From the NCBI GenBank assembly GCA_900016675.1, contig LN483070.1, positions 620,001-684,000 of the forward strand: a stretch of DNA of 64,000 nucleotides, written 5' to 3'. Position numbers and translations under genes: made by a program. The DNA comes from Arthrobacter saudimassiliensis. GTDB lineage: Bacteria > Actinomycetota > Actinomycetes > Actinomycetales > Micrococcaceae. Positions 43,464-51,484 of this stretch are shown one piece after another. The notes below the pieces were generated by a model. That model was not told the DNA's origin, searched no databases, and was given only the letters and a program-made list of their open reading frames with translations. Numbering within the stretch: the stretch's first letter is position 1; the number at the start of each line of letters is the position of its first letter.

Positions 43464-43996
43464 GCGGGCCCCCGCAGCAGTGCCACGGCCTCGGCGAGGG
43501 AACCGGCCACCAGTTCGGCGGCTTCGACCTCCTCGGCGCGGGTGACCGGCGTCGGGACCAGGACGCCGCGGGCGCCGGCGGCACGGGCGGCGTCGACGTC
43601 GGCGCCGATGTCGCCGATGAAGCCCAACTCCTCCGGGGCCAGGCCCAGCCGTTCGGCGGCGGAGTGCAGCATCCCGGGGGCCGGCTTGCGGCAGGGGCAG
43701 CCGTCGTCGGGGCCGTGCGGGCAGATCTCCCAGAGGTCGAAGGGGCCCAGCAGTTCCTCGACCCGGGCGTTGACGGCGTCGACCTGGCTGCGGTCCAGCA
43801 GCCCGCGGGCGATGCCGGACTGGTTGGTCAGCACTCCGGTGGGCACGCCCTCGGCGCGCAGCCGGCTGAGCACGTCGGCGGCTCCGGGGATCGGCCGGAC
43901 CAGCTCCGGGTCGGAGTTGTAGGGCACGTCGAAGACCAGGGTGCCGTCCCGGTCGAACAGGACGGCGCGTACCGGCGGCTTCGGCTGCTGTTCCAT
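43460..43996 (-). CDS. HAD-IIIA phosphatase (GmhB-like)
   Basis: The 178-residue protein has HAD motif I (LFDRDGTLV), motif II (VLTNQSGIARG) and motif III/IV (CRKPAPGML, FIGDIGADVDAA). A Zn-binding loop CPHGPDDGCPC is the mark of GmhB, D-glycero-D-manno-heptose 1,7-bisphosphate 7-phosphatase. The ATG at 43996 has AGGA 5 nt upstream. It is the first gene of the six-gene operon, divergent from a GntR gene with a 95-bp gap that must hold the operon promoter. Confidence 0.92.
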   Translation of the reverse strand: MEQQPKPPVRAVLFDRDGTLVFDVPYNSDPELVRPIPGAADVLSRLRAEGVPTGVLTNQSGIARGLLDRSQVDAVNARVEELLGPFDLWEICPHGPDDGCPCRKPAPGMLHSAAERLGLAPEELGFIGDIGADVDAARAAGARGVLVPTPVTRAEEVEAAELVAGSLAEAVALLRGPA

Positions 43997-44079
43997 ACCT
44001 GTCCTGTGCCCAGCCGGGCGGGAAATGAAACAGGCGGCCGGGATATTCTTGCCCCAGACGTCCATTGTTCTAGTTGTAG

Positions 44080-44085
44080 TAGAAT
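44080..44085 (+). promoter_or_regulatory. -10 box of a predicted leaderless promoter (gntR)
   Basis: TAGAAT is followed by exactly 6 nt (AAAGCC) and the ATG at 44092. A short dyad of TAGTTG/TAGTAG-like steps upstream may bind the GntR protein itself. Confidence 0.6.
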
Positions 44086-44091
44086 AAAGCC

Positions 44092-44448
44092 ATGTTGATG
44101 CGAGTGGATCCGGGCAGCGGGCAGCCGCTGTTCGCGCAGCTGGCGGCCTCCGTCCGCGCCGACGCCGCAGCCGGACGGCTGCGCCCCGGCGAGCGTCTCC
44201 CGGCCGCCCGGGAGGTGGCCCAGGGCCTGGGCATCAACGTGCACACCGTGCTGCGCGCCTACCAGGAGCTGCGCGACGAAGGGCTGATCGAGCTGCGCCG
44301 CGGCCGGGGTGCGGTGGTCACCGAGGCTGCCGCCCCGTTGGCCGCCCTGCACGATGATGTGCTGGCGCTGGCCGCGAAGGCGCGCTCGCTCGGACTGTCG
44401 CCGGAGACCCTGGCCGAATACGTGAAGGAGATTGCCCATGAGCGCTGA
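44092..44448 (+). CDS. GntR family regulator, YtrA type
   Basis: The 118-residue protein is a winged helix ([19 protein letters not shown], then [22 protein letters not shown]) with only a short C-terminal helix pair, typical of the YtrA subgroup that controls membrane transport genes. The start appears leaderless. It overlaps the DUF1648 gene by 11 nt, so that protein is its likely partner and target. Confidence 0.92.
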   Translation: MLMRVDPGSGQPLFAQLAASVRADAAAGRLRPGERLPAAREVAQGLGINVHTVLRAYQELRDEGLIELRRGRGAVVTEAAAPLAALHDDVLALAAKARSLGLSPETLAEYVKEIAHER

Positions 44449-45340
44449 CACCGCTTCCGCCCGCCGCCGCTTCCTGCTGGTCGCGGTGGCCGTGCCCGCC
44501 GTCGTCGTGGCCGCCGCGCTGGCGCTGCAGCTGGCGGCGCTGGGGTCGCTGCCGGATCCGGTCGCCGTGCACTGGGGCGGGCAGGGCCCGGACGGCTTCG
44601 GCCCGGCCTGGCTGCCGGTGCTGCTCACCGCCGTCTTCGGCGCGCTGGTGCCGGCGCTGATGGTCCTCTCCGCGCTGCCGGGCCTGCGTGACGGCGGCGT
44701 CAGCTACCGCTTCCTCGGGGCGCTGGTGCCCGGGTTCACCGTGCTCCTGTGCATGGTCCTGACGTGGGGGCAGCTCATGCAGGCAGGCCTCGCCGATGCC
44801 CGGCAGGCACCGGGCATCGGCTTTCCGCTGCTGGCGTCCACGGCCGCCGGGCTGGCGGTGGCCGCCCTGCCGTGGGCCGTCTGGTTCCGGGAGGCGTCCC
44901 TGGCGCTGCCCGGACTGCTGCTCATCCTCGGGGCGGTGACCGCCGCGCTGGCCGGGACCGTGATCGCCTGGCTCTGGGCGGAGGCCGCCCTGGCCTGGGT
45001 GCTCACCGCCGTCACCCTGGTGCTGCTGGCCGCCGCGGCCACCACCACGGCGTTCCGGGTCAGGGTGGACGGCCAGGGGCTGACCGTGACCTCGGTGGCG
45101 GGGGTGCCCCGCTTCCATATCGCGCCCGACGACGTCGCCTCCGCCGAGGCGGTGACGGTGAACCCGATGGGCGAATTCGGCGGATGGGGACTGCGTTCCG
45201 CCCCGGGCCGCTTCGGCGTGGTGCTGCGCACCGGCGAAGCGCTGCAGGTCCGCCGGCGCAACGGGCGGCAGTTCGTGGTCACCGTGGACGACGCCGGCAC
45301 CGCCGCCGCCCTGCTGCAGGCGCTCGCCCGGCGCGGGTAA
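44438..45340 (+). CDS. DUF1648 membrane protein
   Basis: The 300-residue protein opens with a helix and the DUF1648 stretch [19 protein letters not shown]. About five more helices follow, and then a C-terminal PH-like domain (about 205-300) containing [12 protein letters not shown] and [15 protein letters not shown]. The family includes SdpI-like immunity proteins, though this one is not a clear SdpI. The ATG at 44438 has AAGGAG 8 nt upstream inside the gntR gene. GntR-DUF1648 pairs are common in actinobacteria; function is unknown. Confidence 0.85.
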   Translation: MSADTASARRRFLLVAVAVPAVVVAAALALQLAALGSLPDPVAVHWGGQGPDGFGPAWLPVLLTAVFGALVPALMVLSALPGLRDGGVSYRFLGALVPGFTVLLCMVLTWGQLMQAGLADARQAPGIGFPLLASTAAGLAVAALPWAVWFREASLALPGLLLILGAVTAALAGTVIAWLWAEAALAWVLTAVTLVLLAAAATTTAFRVRVDGQGLTVTSVAGVPRFHIAPDDVASAEAVTVNPMGEFGGWGLRSAPGRFGVVLRTGEALQVRRRNGRQFVVTVDDAGTAAALLQALARRG

Positions 45341-45427
45341 CCGGCCCGGGCGCCCGGAGGCGGGGCCCGTTCCGGGCGTCTGGCAGGATGAAAGCCGTGC
45401 ACTGACGCCCGCCGGAAGGACGCCGAC

Positions 45428-46381
45428 TTGAAAAACGAAGACACCCCCGCCCGGGACGGGCGCCCCGAGCTGCTCGCCCTGCGCGCCCTGAAGCTGGGCG
45501 ACCTGCTGGTGGCCGTGCCGGCCCTGCGCGGCCTGCGCCGGGCCTTCCCCGAGCACCGGATCTTCTATGCGGCGCAGCCGTGGCTGCGGCCCATCGTCGA
45601 GCTGGTCGGCAGCGTCGACGAGCTGCTGCCCATGCACGGGCTGGACGTGCCCGTGCCCCTGGAACCGGGCCGGGTGGACATCGCGGTGAACCTGCACGGC
45701 AACGGCGCTGAAAGCCGCCAGCGGCTGGAGGCCCTGCAGGCGGCCCGCGCCATCGGGCACCAATCCCCGGGCTGGGACGGGCCGGAATGGGAGCACGGCA
45801 TCCACGAGCGGGAACGCTGGGCCCGCCTGGTTTCCTGGCACGGCATCGAGGCCGATCCGCTGGACTACAAACTGAACCGGCCGGCCGTGCCCGCTCCGGT
45901 GCCGGGCGCCGCGGTCATCCATGTGGGCGCGGCGTACGGCAGCAGGCTCTGGCCGGTGGAGCGCTTCGCCGCCGTCGCCCGCCAGTTGGCCGACGCCGGG
46001 CTGCCCGTGGTCTTCACCGGCAGCCAGGGCGAGCGGGCCCGGGCCCTGGCGGTAGCTGACCGCGCCGGCCTGCCGCTGGAGACCGTCGCCGCCGGCGAGC
46101 TCGGCCTGGACCGCTTCGCCGCCGTCATTGCCGAGGCCGCCGTCGTCGTCTCCGCCGACACCGGCGCCGCACATCTGGCCTCGGCGTATGAGCGTCCCTC
46201 GGTGGTGATCTTCGGCCCCGCACCGGTGAGTGAATGGGGTCCGCCGCCGGGCCCGCACATCGCGCTGACGGACGAATCGCTGCGGCGCGGGGAGACGTTC
46301 TCGCCGGATCCGGACCCCGCGTTGCTGGCGGTCACGGTGGAGGACGTGCTGGCCGCCGTCGGCAAGCTCGACGTGATCTGA
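45428..46381 (+). CDS. Glycosyltransferase family 9 protein (second copy)
   Basis: The 317-residue protein is a second GT9: LRALKLGDLLVAVPALRGLRR at the N-terminus, AVIHVGAAYGSRLWPVERFAA in the middle and VVSADTGAAHLASAYERPSVVIFGP at the C-terminus. It is only distantly similar to the copy at 42402. The TTG start has GGAAGGA about 8 nt upstream. It lies 1.4 kb from the heptose operon in the opposite direction and may add another heptose or related sugar. Confidence 0.9.
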   Translation: MKNEDTPARDGRPELLALRALKLGDLLVAVPALRGLRRAFPEHRIFYAAQPWLRPIVELVGSVDELLPMHGLDVPVPLEPGRVDIAVNLHGNGAESRQRLEALQAARAIGHQSPGWDGPEWEHGIHERERWARLVSWHGIEADPLDYKLNRPAVPAPVPGAAVIHVGAAYGSRLWPVERFAAVARQLADAGLPVVFTGSQGERARALAVADRAGLPLETVAAGELGLDRFAAVIAEAAVVVSADTGAAHLASAYERPSVVIFGPAPVSEWGPPPGPHIALTDESLRRGETFSPDPDPALLAVTVEDVLAAVGKLDVI

Positions 46382-46385
46382 CCGT

Positions 46386-46412
46386 CGGTCCCGCCGCCGG
46401 GCGGCGGGACCG
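46386..46412. terminator. Bidirectional terminator
   Basis: An 11-bp stem (CGGTCCCGCCG) with a 5-nt loop lies between the convergent GT9 and sigma factor genes. Confidence 0.75.
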
Positions 46413-46426
46413 CGGCTGGACGGAGG

Positions 46427-47221
46427 TCAGGCCGACTGCGCGTTCATTCCGGCCGGGGCGTTGCCCTTTCCGTCGGAGTGCTCCGGAGCGCCGAGCAGCC
46501 GCATCTGGAGCTTGACCAGAATGCGGGCCAGCCGGCGGGACACCTGCATCTGCGTCATGCCGAGGCGCTCGCCGATCGCCTGCTGGGACAGTTCATGGAA
46601 ATACCGCAGGAAGAGCAGCTGCCGTTCGGTCTCCGGGAGTCCGCGCATGGCCTGGCCGAGCATCAGCACGTCATCGGAACGATCGGTCCACGGCCCCTGG
46701 GGGTCCTCGGGCTCGAGCGCCGCACCGCCGGGGGCCGGCGCGTCCAGTGACTCCGGCCGCATGCTGCCCGAACAGGCCAGCGCTTCGAGGATGTCCTGGA
46801 CCGGTTCCCCCAGCTCGGCGGCCAGGTCCTGCGCCGTCGCCTCCCGGCCCAGCCGCTGGCTGAGGCCGGGCTGCGTCTTGGCGACGGCGGTGCGCAGGTC
46901 CTGCAGCCGCCGCGGCGGGCGGATCACCCAGCCGTTGTCGCGCAGGTGGCGCTTGAGCTCGCCGTGGATGGTGGGCAGGGCGAAGGCCGGAAAGTGCTCA
47001 CCCTTGGACGGGTCGAACCGGCGGGCGGCCTTGACCAGCCCCACGTAGGCGACCTGGCGCAGGTCCGCCGCCTCGCGGCCCGGAGCGCCGTAGCTGCCGG
47101 CCGCGGTCTCGGCCAGATGCCGGTGCTCCTGCACCATCTCGTTCTGGAGGGCCAGCTGCAGGTCACCGCCGCGACGCCGCTGGGGAGCCGGGCCATCGCC
47201 CGGGACTTCAATTCTGTTCAT
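46427..47221 (-). CDS. RNA polymerase sigma factor, SigB/SigF/SigG group
   Basis: The 264-residue protein has sigma region 2 (DLRQVAYVGLVKAARRFDPSKGEHFPAFA is the 2.1-2.4 core in two parts), region 3 (ELKRHLRDNGWVIRPPRRL) and region 4 with a helix-turn-helix (LSQQAIGERLGMTQMQVSRRLARIL). This is the stress/sporulation-type group 3 of actinobacteria. The usual anti-sigma and anti-anti-sigma genes are not adjacent. The ATG has GAGG about 6 nt upstream. Confidence 0.93.
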   Translation of the reverse strand: MNRIEVPGDGPAPQRRRGGDLQLALQNEMVQEHRHLAETAAGSYGAPGREAADLRQVAYVGLVKAARRFDPSKGEHFPAFALPTIHGELKRHLRDNGWVIRPPRRLQDLRTAVAKTQPGLSQRLGREATAQDLAAELGEPVQDILEALACSGSMRPESLDAPAPGGAALEPEDPQGPWTDRSDDVLMLGQAMRGLPETERQLLFLRYFHELSQQAIGERLGMTQMQVSRRLARILVKLQMRLLGAPEHSDGKGNAPAGMNAQSA

Positions 47222-47270
47222 GCAGCGCCTCGAATACCACCTCAGGGACGGGCCAGGCCGTCAAACCGAA

Positions 47271-47310
47271 AGCATACTTAGGACAACAAAAACAGAAGTA
47301 ACCTTAGGTT
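47271..47310 (-). promoter_or_regulatory. Candidate promoter and palindrome before the sigma gene
   Basis: On the minus strand a TATGCT -10 candidate lies at 47276-47271, and the 11-bp palindrome AACCTTAGGTT at 47300-47310 covers the -35 area. It resembles half of a DtxR-type box, but the match is too short to assign. Confidence 0.3.
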
Positions 47311-47432
47311 TCAACTGCCCCAATGGTCCTGAGGCGAAGTTTTAGGCGCCGCGCGGGTTCCCCGAGCGTGTTCGGCTGAGGGGATCCGCAGGCAGCCGGG
47401 CCGGAAACGGGCCGGAGGCGGGCCGGGATCGG

Positions 47433-47717
47433 CTAGCCTCCGGGCGGGCGGCTGCCGGCATCCTCGGTTGCCGTGTTTCGGGTGCCCGGCGCCGCGCGGT
47501 AGTGCCGGTAAAGGATGGCCGCCGCCCCGGCCCCGAGGGCGAAGCTGAGGATGACGGCGATCAGGGCGAAGTACAGGAACAGGAGCATCGCCATGGGCGG
47601 GGTGCCGGCCGGCGGCTGGAGCAGGTTGAAGGCTCCGGCGGTCCAGAGCGCGGCGCAGCCGAGCAGGACGAGCCAGGCGGTGCGGGGACGGATACGGGTG
47701 AGGAAGCTGCGGTTCAC
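47433..47717 (-). CDS. Small membrane protein
   Basis: The 94-residue protein has two helices (about 14-33 and 43-68) joined by a short Pro-rich loop and a polar C-terminal tail of 25 residues. No family is recognised. GTG at 47717 is chosen over an earlier GTG because GGGAG lies 5 nt before it. The gap 47222-47432 before the sigma gene holds only its promoter region. Confidence 0.6.
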   Translation of the reverse strand: MNRSFLTRIRPRTAWLVLLGCAALWTAGAFNLLQPPAGTPPMAMLLFLYFALIAVILSFALGAGAAAILYRHYRAAPGTRNTATEDAGSRPPGG

Positions 47718-47813
47718 GGGACTCCCAATGAGGCCGGACGTCACGCCAACTGCTTGACGTTGACCCAGCGAGTCTAGGGTTCACCGGAACTGCGTGGAAC
47801 GGTCCGACGCCGT

Positions 47814-48239
47814 TTAGGGACTCTTCCGGGGGTAAGGCCTTGCGAGGCCTGCTGAGGCCCGCACCTGGACCGGCACGCCCCGGCCCGGATCGTCGCGGCG
47901 TGCCGCCTCCTGCAGGTCCGGCGCCTCTTCCGAGGGGACATGGAGCACCACGCCTCCTTCACGGCCGTCGAGCAGGGCGCGGTGCAGGTGGACTTCGGGG
48001 CCGCCGGGGGAGCGTGTCCAGGCGAGCACCCGGTCCAGGGCCTCCTTCAGCGCCTCCTCGGTGAAGGGGGCGCGGTGCGGCTCGGCGCCGGCGGCAGCCA
48101 CCTTCCCGGCAGCGGCGTCGCTGGTGACCGCCACGTGCAGGGCGCCGTCCTCGATCCAGGAAGCGGCGTAATGCTCACGCACCTCGTCCTTGATCCGGCT
48201 GTTGAGGGACAGCAGTGCGTCGGTGTGGTCCTGGCTCAT
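47814..48239 (-). CDS. Cytoplasmic protein resembling an S1 protease pro-domain
   Basis: The 141-residue protein has no signal peptide. Residues about 15-65 (HYAASWIEDGALHVAVTSD, then AAAGAEPHRAPFTEEALKEALD) look like the pro-domain of alpha-lytic protease/streptogrisin precursors, where the pattern SW-(D/E)-G-L-VAVT and later AAGA recurs. No protease domain follows. The ATG has AAGGA about 7 nt upstream. It lies directly downstream of the large secreted protease gene, past a terminator. A foldase, inhibitor or immunity-like role is possible but is inference from resemblance only. Confidence 0.6.
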   Translation of the reverse strand: MSQDHTDALLSLNSRIKDEVREHYAASWIEDGALHVAVTSDAAAGKVAAAGAEPHRAPFTEEALKEALDRVLAWTRSPGGPEVHLHRALLDGREGGVVLHVPSEEAPDLQEAARRDDPGRGVPVQVRASAGLARPYPRKSP

Positions 48240-48312
48240 GTGGTGGTCCTTATCGACGTCGCGGGAGCGGGGGCGCGGAACCCACCCCGTCCTGGCGGCG
48301 GGCTGAAAGCCG

Positions 48313-48348
48313 CAGGGCGGGTTCCGGCCGAAGCCGGAACCCGCCCTG
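48313..48348 (-). terminator. Terminator after the protease gene
   Basis: A perfect 16-bp stem (CAGGGCGGGTTCCGGC) with a CGAA tetraloop lies 15 bp past the stop of the protease gene. Confidence 0.85.
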
Positions 48349-48363
48349 TTGGCTTGATGCAGG

Positions 48364-51084
48364 CTAGCTGCGGGTCGCCACGTGAGCGCCGCGGCGGCGG
48401 CGGTTCAGCAGCAGGGCGCCGGTGCCGCCGCCCACAAGGAGCAGGCCGGCTGCGGCTGCCATGCCGACGCCGTTGGCGCCGGTGTCGGCGAGGTCGCCGT
48501 CACTGCTGCCACCGGCGTTGCCGCCGTTGCCGCCGTTGTTGTTGCCGCCGGGGTTGCCGGGAGCGCCCGGGGCGCCCGGATCACCGGGGTTGCCGCCGGG
48601 TGCCACCTGGAGGGCGGCGACGCGGACGGTCAGCTGGGTGAAGTCGGAGCCGACGCCGTCAAGCTGCTGGGAAGCGGTGATGGCGTACTCGCCCGCGGCC
48701 CAGGGCTCGACGTCGTAGGACCAGCGGCCGTCTTCGTCGGCCTCGGTGGTGCCGGTGGCCAGCGCGTTGCCGACGGCGACGGTCACCGTGGCGCCCGGAA
48801 TGGCGGTGCCGGTGATCGTCTCGGGGGTGGACCCCTCGGTGAACTCCTGCCCGTCCTTCAGGTTGGTGATCGCCGGGGCGGTGTAGACAACGGAAAGGTT
48901 CAAGGTGGCGACATCGGAATCCTTCATTCCGGCCTTGGCCTGCGTCGCGCTCACCCGGTAGGTGCCCGGCTGCAGCGCGTCCTCGAGCTCGACGGTCCAG
49001 CTGCCGTCCTTGACCTCGACGGTCTCCGTCAGGGGAAGTTCAGCCAGTGCGGCCGCCTCGCCCTGCTTCGCCGCGGTGCTGATCTCCACGGTCACCGTGG
49101 CGCCGTCGACGCCGGTGCCGGAGATCTCGGCCACTTCGCCGACCACGGTGGCCGGGGTGCTGAACACGGGCAGATCCAGCGGAGCCTTCTCGAGGTTGAG
49201 GGTGAACTCGGCCATCGAGGACTTGTTGGACCCGTTCACGGCGCGGGCGGTCAATTCGAGCTCGCGGTTGGGAACTGACTCGTCTGCATCAACCGTCTGC
49301 GGTGCTCGGACGGACCAGGTGCCGTCCGCGGCGACGGGCACCGTCTGCGGCTCGCCGCCGTCGACCGTGACCTGGACCTCCGTGCCGGCGGGAGCGCCGT
49401 CCACGATGCCCGTGATCGGCTGGCCGGTCAAGGCCTTGCCCTCGCCGGCCGCGCCGGTGAGTTCGGGCTTGGCGATGAACATGGCGAGCTCGAAGCCACC
49501 GGGAATATAGCTGACTGCGTCGGACAGTGATGCTCCGTGGGTAATAACGTCCTCAAGCCCCGCGCTGATTAGTCCGACGGCGTTGGTGCCGCTGATGATG
49601 CTGCCGCCCGAGTCACCGGGTTCAGCTTCTAGGAATACAGGACTGTCCTGCCCAGGTTTCGGATTCCCGCTTTCGAACCCCCAGACAGCTCGAGCGTCAG
49701 GGTTAGCCTCCGTGCCGTTATGCCCCCCGACAAAGAAGATACCCACCCCGGTGACACTGCCGCAGGTCCAGAAGGTCGTACGGCCGGACTTGCAGATCGG
49801 GCTACCGAGCACAACGTCTGCAGAACCGGTAACGGACACGGTGTCGGCGTTGCGGTCAGTATTGGCGGCGCGCCGGGTGACCTCGGCGGTTAGGTCGATA
49901 CCATCGTCAATATTCCCAATGACAGCGACGTCAGTGCCGCGATTAACGGTAACGTCGGGACCGCCCTCTGTAGGAACGGGGCTTGGAGTGTGGTTCTTGC
50001 CGCCGAACTGGGAGAAGGTGAATTCGCCCAGTGGCACCAGCATGTTGTCACCTTCAAGCGGCTCCAGGAAGGCCAGGTTCGAGGTGTCGTCGCCGGTGCA
50101 GTGTCCTGCGGTCAGGGTGGCGGGGCTGCCCGCGGTGAATCCGTTGAAGCCGATGGAGCAGGCTCCGTCGATCACTGGTTCAGTCGTCGTGCCCGTCCCA
50201 GTATAGATTCCAGAGCCGCCCGGAACGTCCTCGAAGGCGGTCAGTGGCTCGGGCTGCTCCACCACAGTGACGTTGGTGTACTCGGCGTCAAACTCGGCCG
50301 GCGTCTTCTTCGGGGCGCTGGCCATGCGGATCAGGGAACCGTCCGGCCGGGTCGGCAGCGTATCGAGCGGGGTGCCCAGCTTGATGGTGTATTCGCCCGG
50401 CGCGGTGAGCATCACGGAGCGCAGGCCTTCGGCGCTGCCGACCTTCTGCACGTACGCCCGGAGCAGGCTGTCGACGTCTTCGGCGACGGAGGAACCGGCG
50501 GCCGGCTCCTCGTCGTCGGCTTCTTCTTCAGCGGCGGGAGCTTCGGCCGCGGCGGTTTCCTCGGCCGTCTCGGCGGTGGCGTCTTCGGCCGGAACCGGCG
50601 CCTCGAGAACGGCGCCAAGCTCGGACACGGCGGCGGCGAGTTCCTCGCCCGAGCCGGTGACGACGATCGCGTCGGCTTCCAGGCGCAGGCTGACGAAGCC
50701 CTCGATCTTCTGGAGCTCGGGCAGTGCGAGGGCTGCCTTCTCGCCCAGCTCGCCTGCTGCGATGAATTCCTCGAGGCTCATGCCCAGGTCGCGCATGAGT
50801 GCCTCGGCCAGGCCCGGGGGCAGCTCGGAGGCGGCCGCGGTTCCCTCTGCATCCGCTTCGGCGGCGGGGACGGCGTCCTGAGGAGCCGCCTCGGCCGGCG
50901 CCTTCGCGGGAGCCGGCGTGGCCGGAGCGGTGGCGGGAACCGCGGTGGCGGTGGAAGTGGGCTCGGCGGGTGCCGTGGCCTCGTCGGCGTTCGCCGGCGC
51001 GGCGGCCATGAGCCCGGTGAAGGCCAGCACTGCTGCGGCGCTGAGCGCGCCCGCGCGTTTGTGGATGGCGCGTGGTTGATGCAT
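48364..51084 (-). CDS. Cell-wall-anchored S1 family serine protease with Ig-like domains
   Basis: The 906-residue protein has a signal peptide (cleavage after ANA, about residue 33), an Ala/Pro/Thr linker and a pro-region (about 88-160, EALMRDLGMSLEEFIAAGEL). A trypsin-like domain follows at about 295-540 with the triad His328 (LTAGHC), Asp385 (TDVAVI) and Ser492 (EPGDSGGS). Three Big/Ig-like repeats span about 545-835. The C-terminus has LADTG (865-869), a helix and RRRR: a sorting signal of the LAxTG type used by class E sortases. It should be exported and covalently attached to peptidoglycan. The ATG has a GGGGGGA site. Codons between about 49480 and 50290 are less GC-rich than elsewhere in the gene. 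Confidence 0.92.
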   Translation of the reverse strand: MHQPRAIHKRAGALSAAAVLAFTGLMAAAPANADEATAPAEPTSTATAVPATAPATPAPAKAPAEAAPQDAVPAAEADAEGTAAASELPPGLAEALMRDLGMSLEEFIAAGELGEKAALALPELQKIEGFVSLRLEADAIVVTGSGEELAAAVSELGAVLEAPVPAEDATAETAEETAAAEAPAAEEEADDEEPAAGSSVAEDVDSLLRAYVQKVGSAEGLRSVMLTAPGEYTIKLGTPLDTLPTRPDGSLIRMASAPKKTPAEFDAEYTNVTVVEQPEPLTAFEDVPGGSGIYTGTGTTTEPVIDGACSIGFNGFTAGSPATLTAGHCTGDDTSNLAFLEPLEGDNMLVPLGEFTFSQFGGKNHTPSPVPTEGGPDVTVNRGTDVAVIGNIDDGIDLTAEVTRRAANTDRNADTVSVTGSADVVLGSPICKSGRTTFWTCGSVTGVGIFFVGGHNGTEANPDARAVWGFESGNPKPGQDSPVFLEAEPGDSGGSIISGTNAVGLISAGLEDVITHGASLSDAVSYIPGGFELAMFIAKPELTGAAGEGKALTGQPITGIVDGAPAGTEVQVTVDGGEPQTVPVAADGTWSVRAPQTVDADESVPNRELELTARAVNGSNKSSMAEFTLNLEKAPLDLPVFSTPATVVGEVAEISGTGVDGATVTVEISTAAKQGEAAALAELPLTETVEVKDGSWTVELEDALQPGTYRVSATQAKAGMKDSDVATLNLSVVYTAPAITNLKDGQEFTEGSTPETITGTAIPGATVTVAVGNALATGTTEADEDGRWSYDVEPWAAGEYAITASQQLDGVGSDFTQLTVRVAALQVAPGGNPGDPGAPGAPGNPGGNNNGGNGGNAGGSSDGDLADTGANGVGMAAAAGLLLVGGGTGALLLNRRRRGAHVATRS

Positions 51085-51286
51085 GAAGTTATCCCCCCGG
51101 TAAGCGGTCCGCGCGGGACTGCAGGCTGCAGCGGTGCAGCCTGCGGCCTCGGACAGACCGTTCAGAGTTGCGAATGAGACTTGCTGGAAAGTGCCGTCGG
51201 CTTCCGAAAACGCCCGGTCAGGTTCTTCAGCGCAGCCCGCAGTGGGGATAGGGCTGCGGCCGGAGGCAGGGTCAGGCTAGCCGACC

Positions 51287-51300
51287 GTCAGCGTGCTGAC
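51287..51300. promoter_or_regulatory. Short perfect dyad upstream of the protease gene
   Basis: GTCAGC-GT-GCTGAC is a perfect 6-2-6 dyad about 205 bp before the protease start. It lies in the 400-bp gap 51085-51484 that also holds the EamA promoter. No other structure in the gap stands out. Confidence 0.3.
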
Positions 51301-51367
51301 AACAGTGCATGCGCATGTATGGGAATCCGGCGGGCATCGATCCGCGACGGAGTGTGAACCGGGCGCG

Positions 51368-51397
51368 TTGACCGCCTTCACCGGCCGGGGCTAGCGT
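51368..51397 (+). promoter_or_regulatory. Promoter of the EamA gene
   Basis: TTGACC (51368-51373) and TAGCGT (51392-51397) are separated by 18 bp, a housekeeping-type promoter about 90 bp before the ATG. Confidence 0.55.
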
Positions 51398-51484
51398 CAT
51401 CCTCATCAGCACTTCCCGCTCCTGCCGGCGCCGCGCCGGGACAGCGCCCGGGAACCCTCGGCACCACACGAAAGGGGAGCCGGC

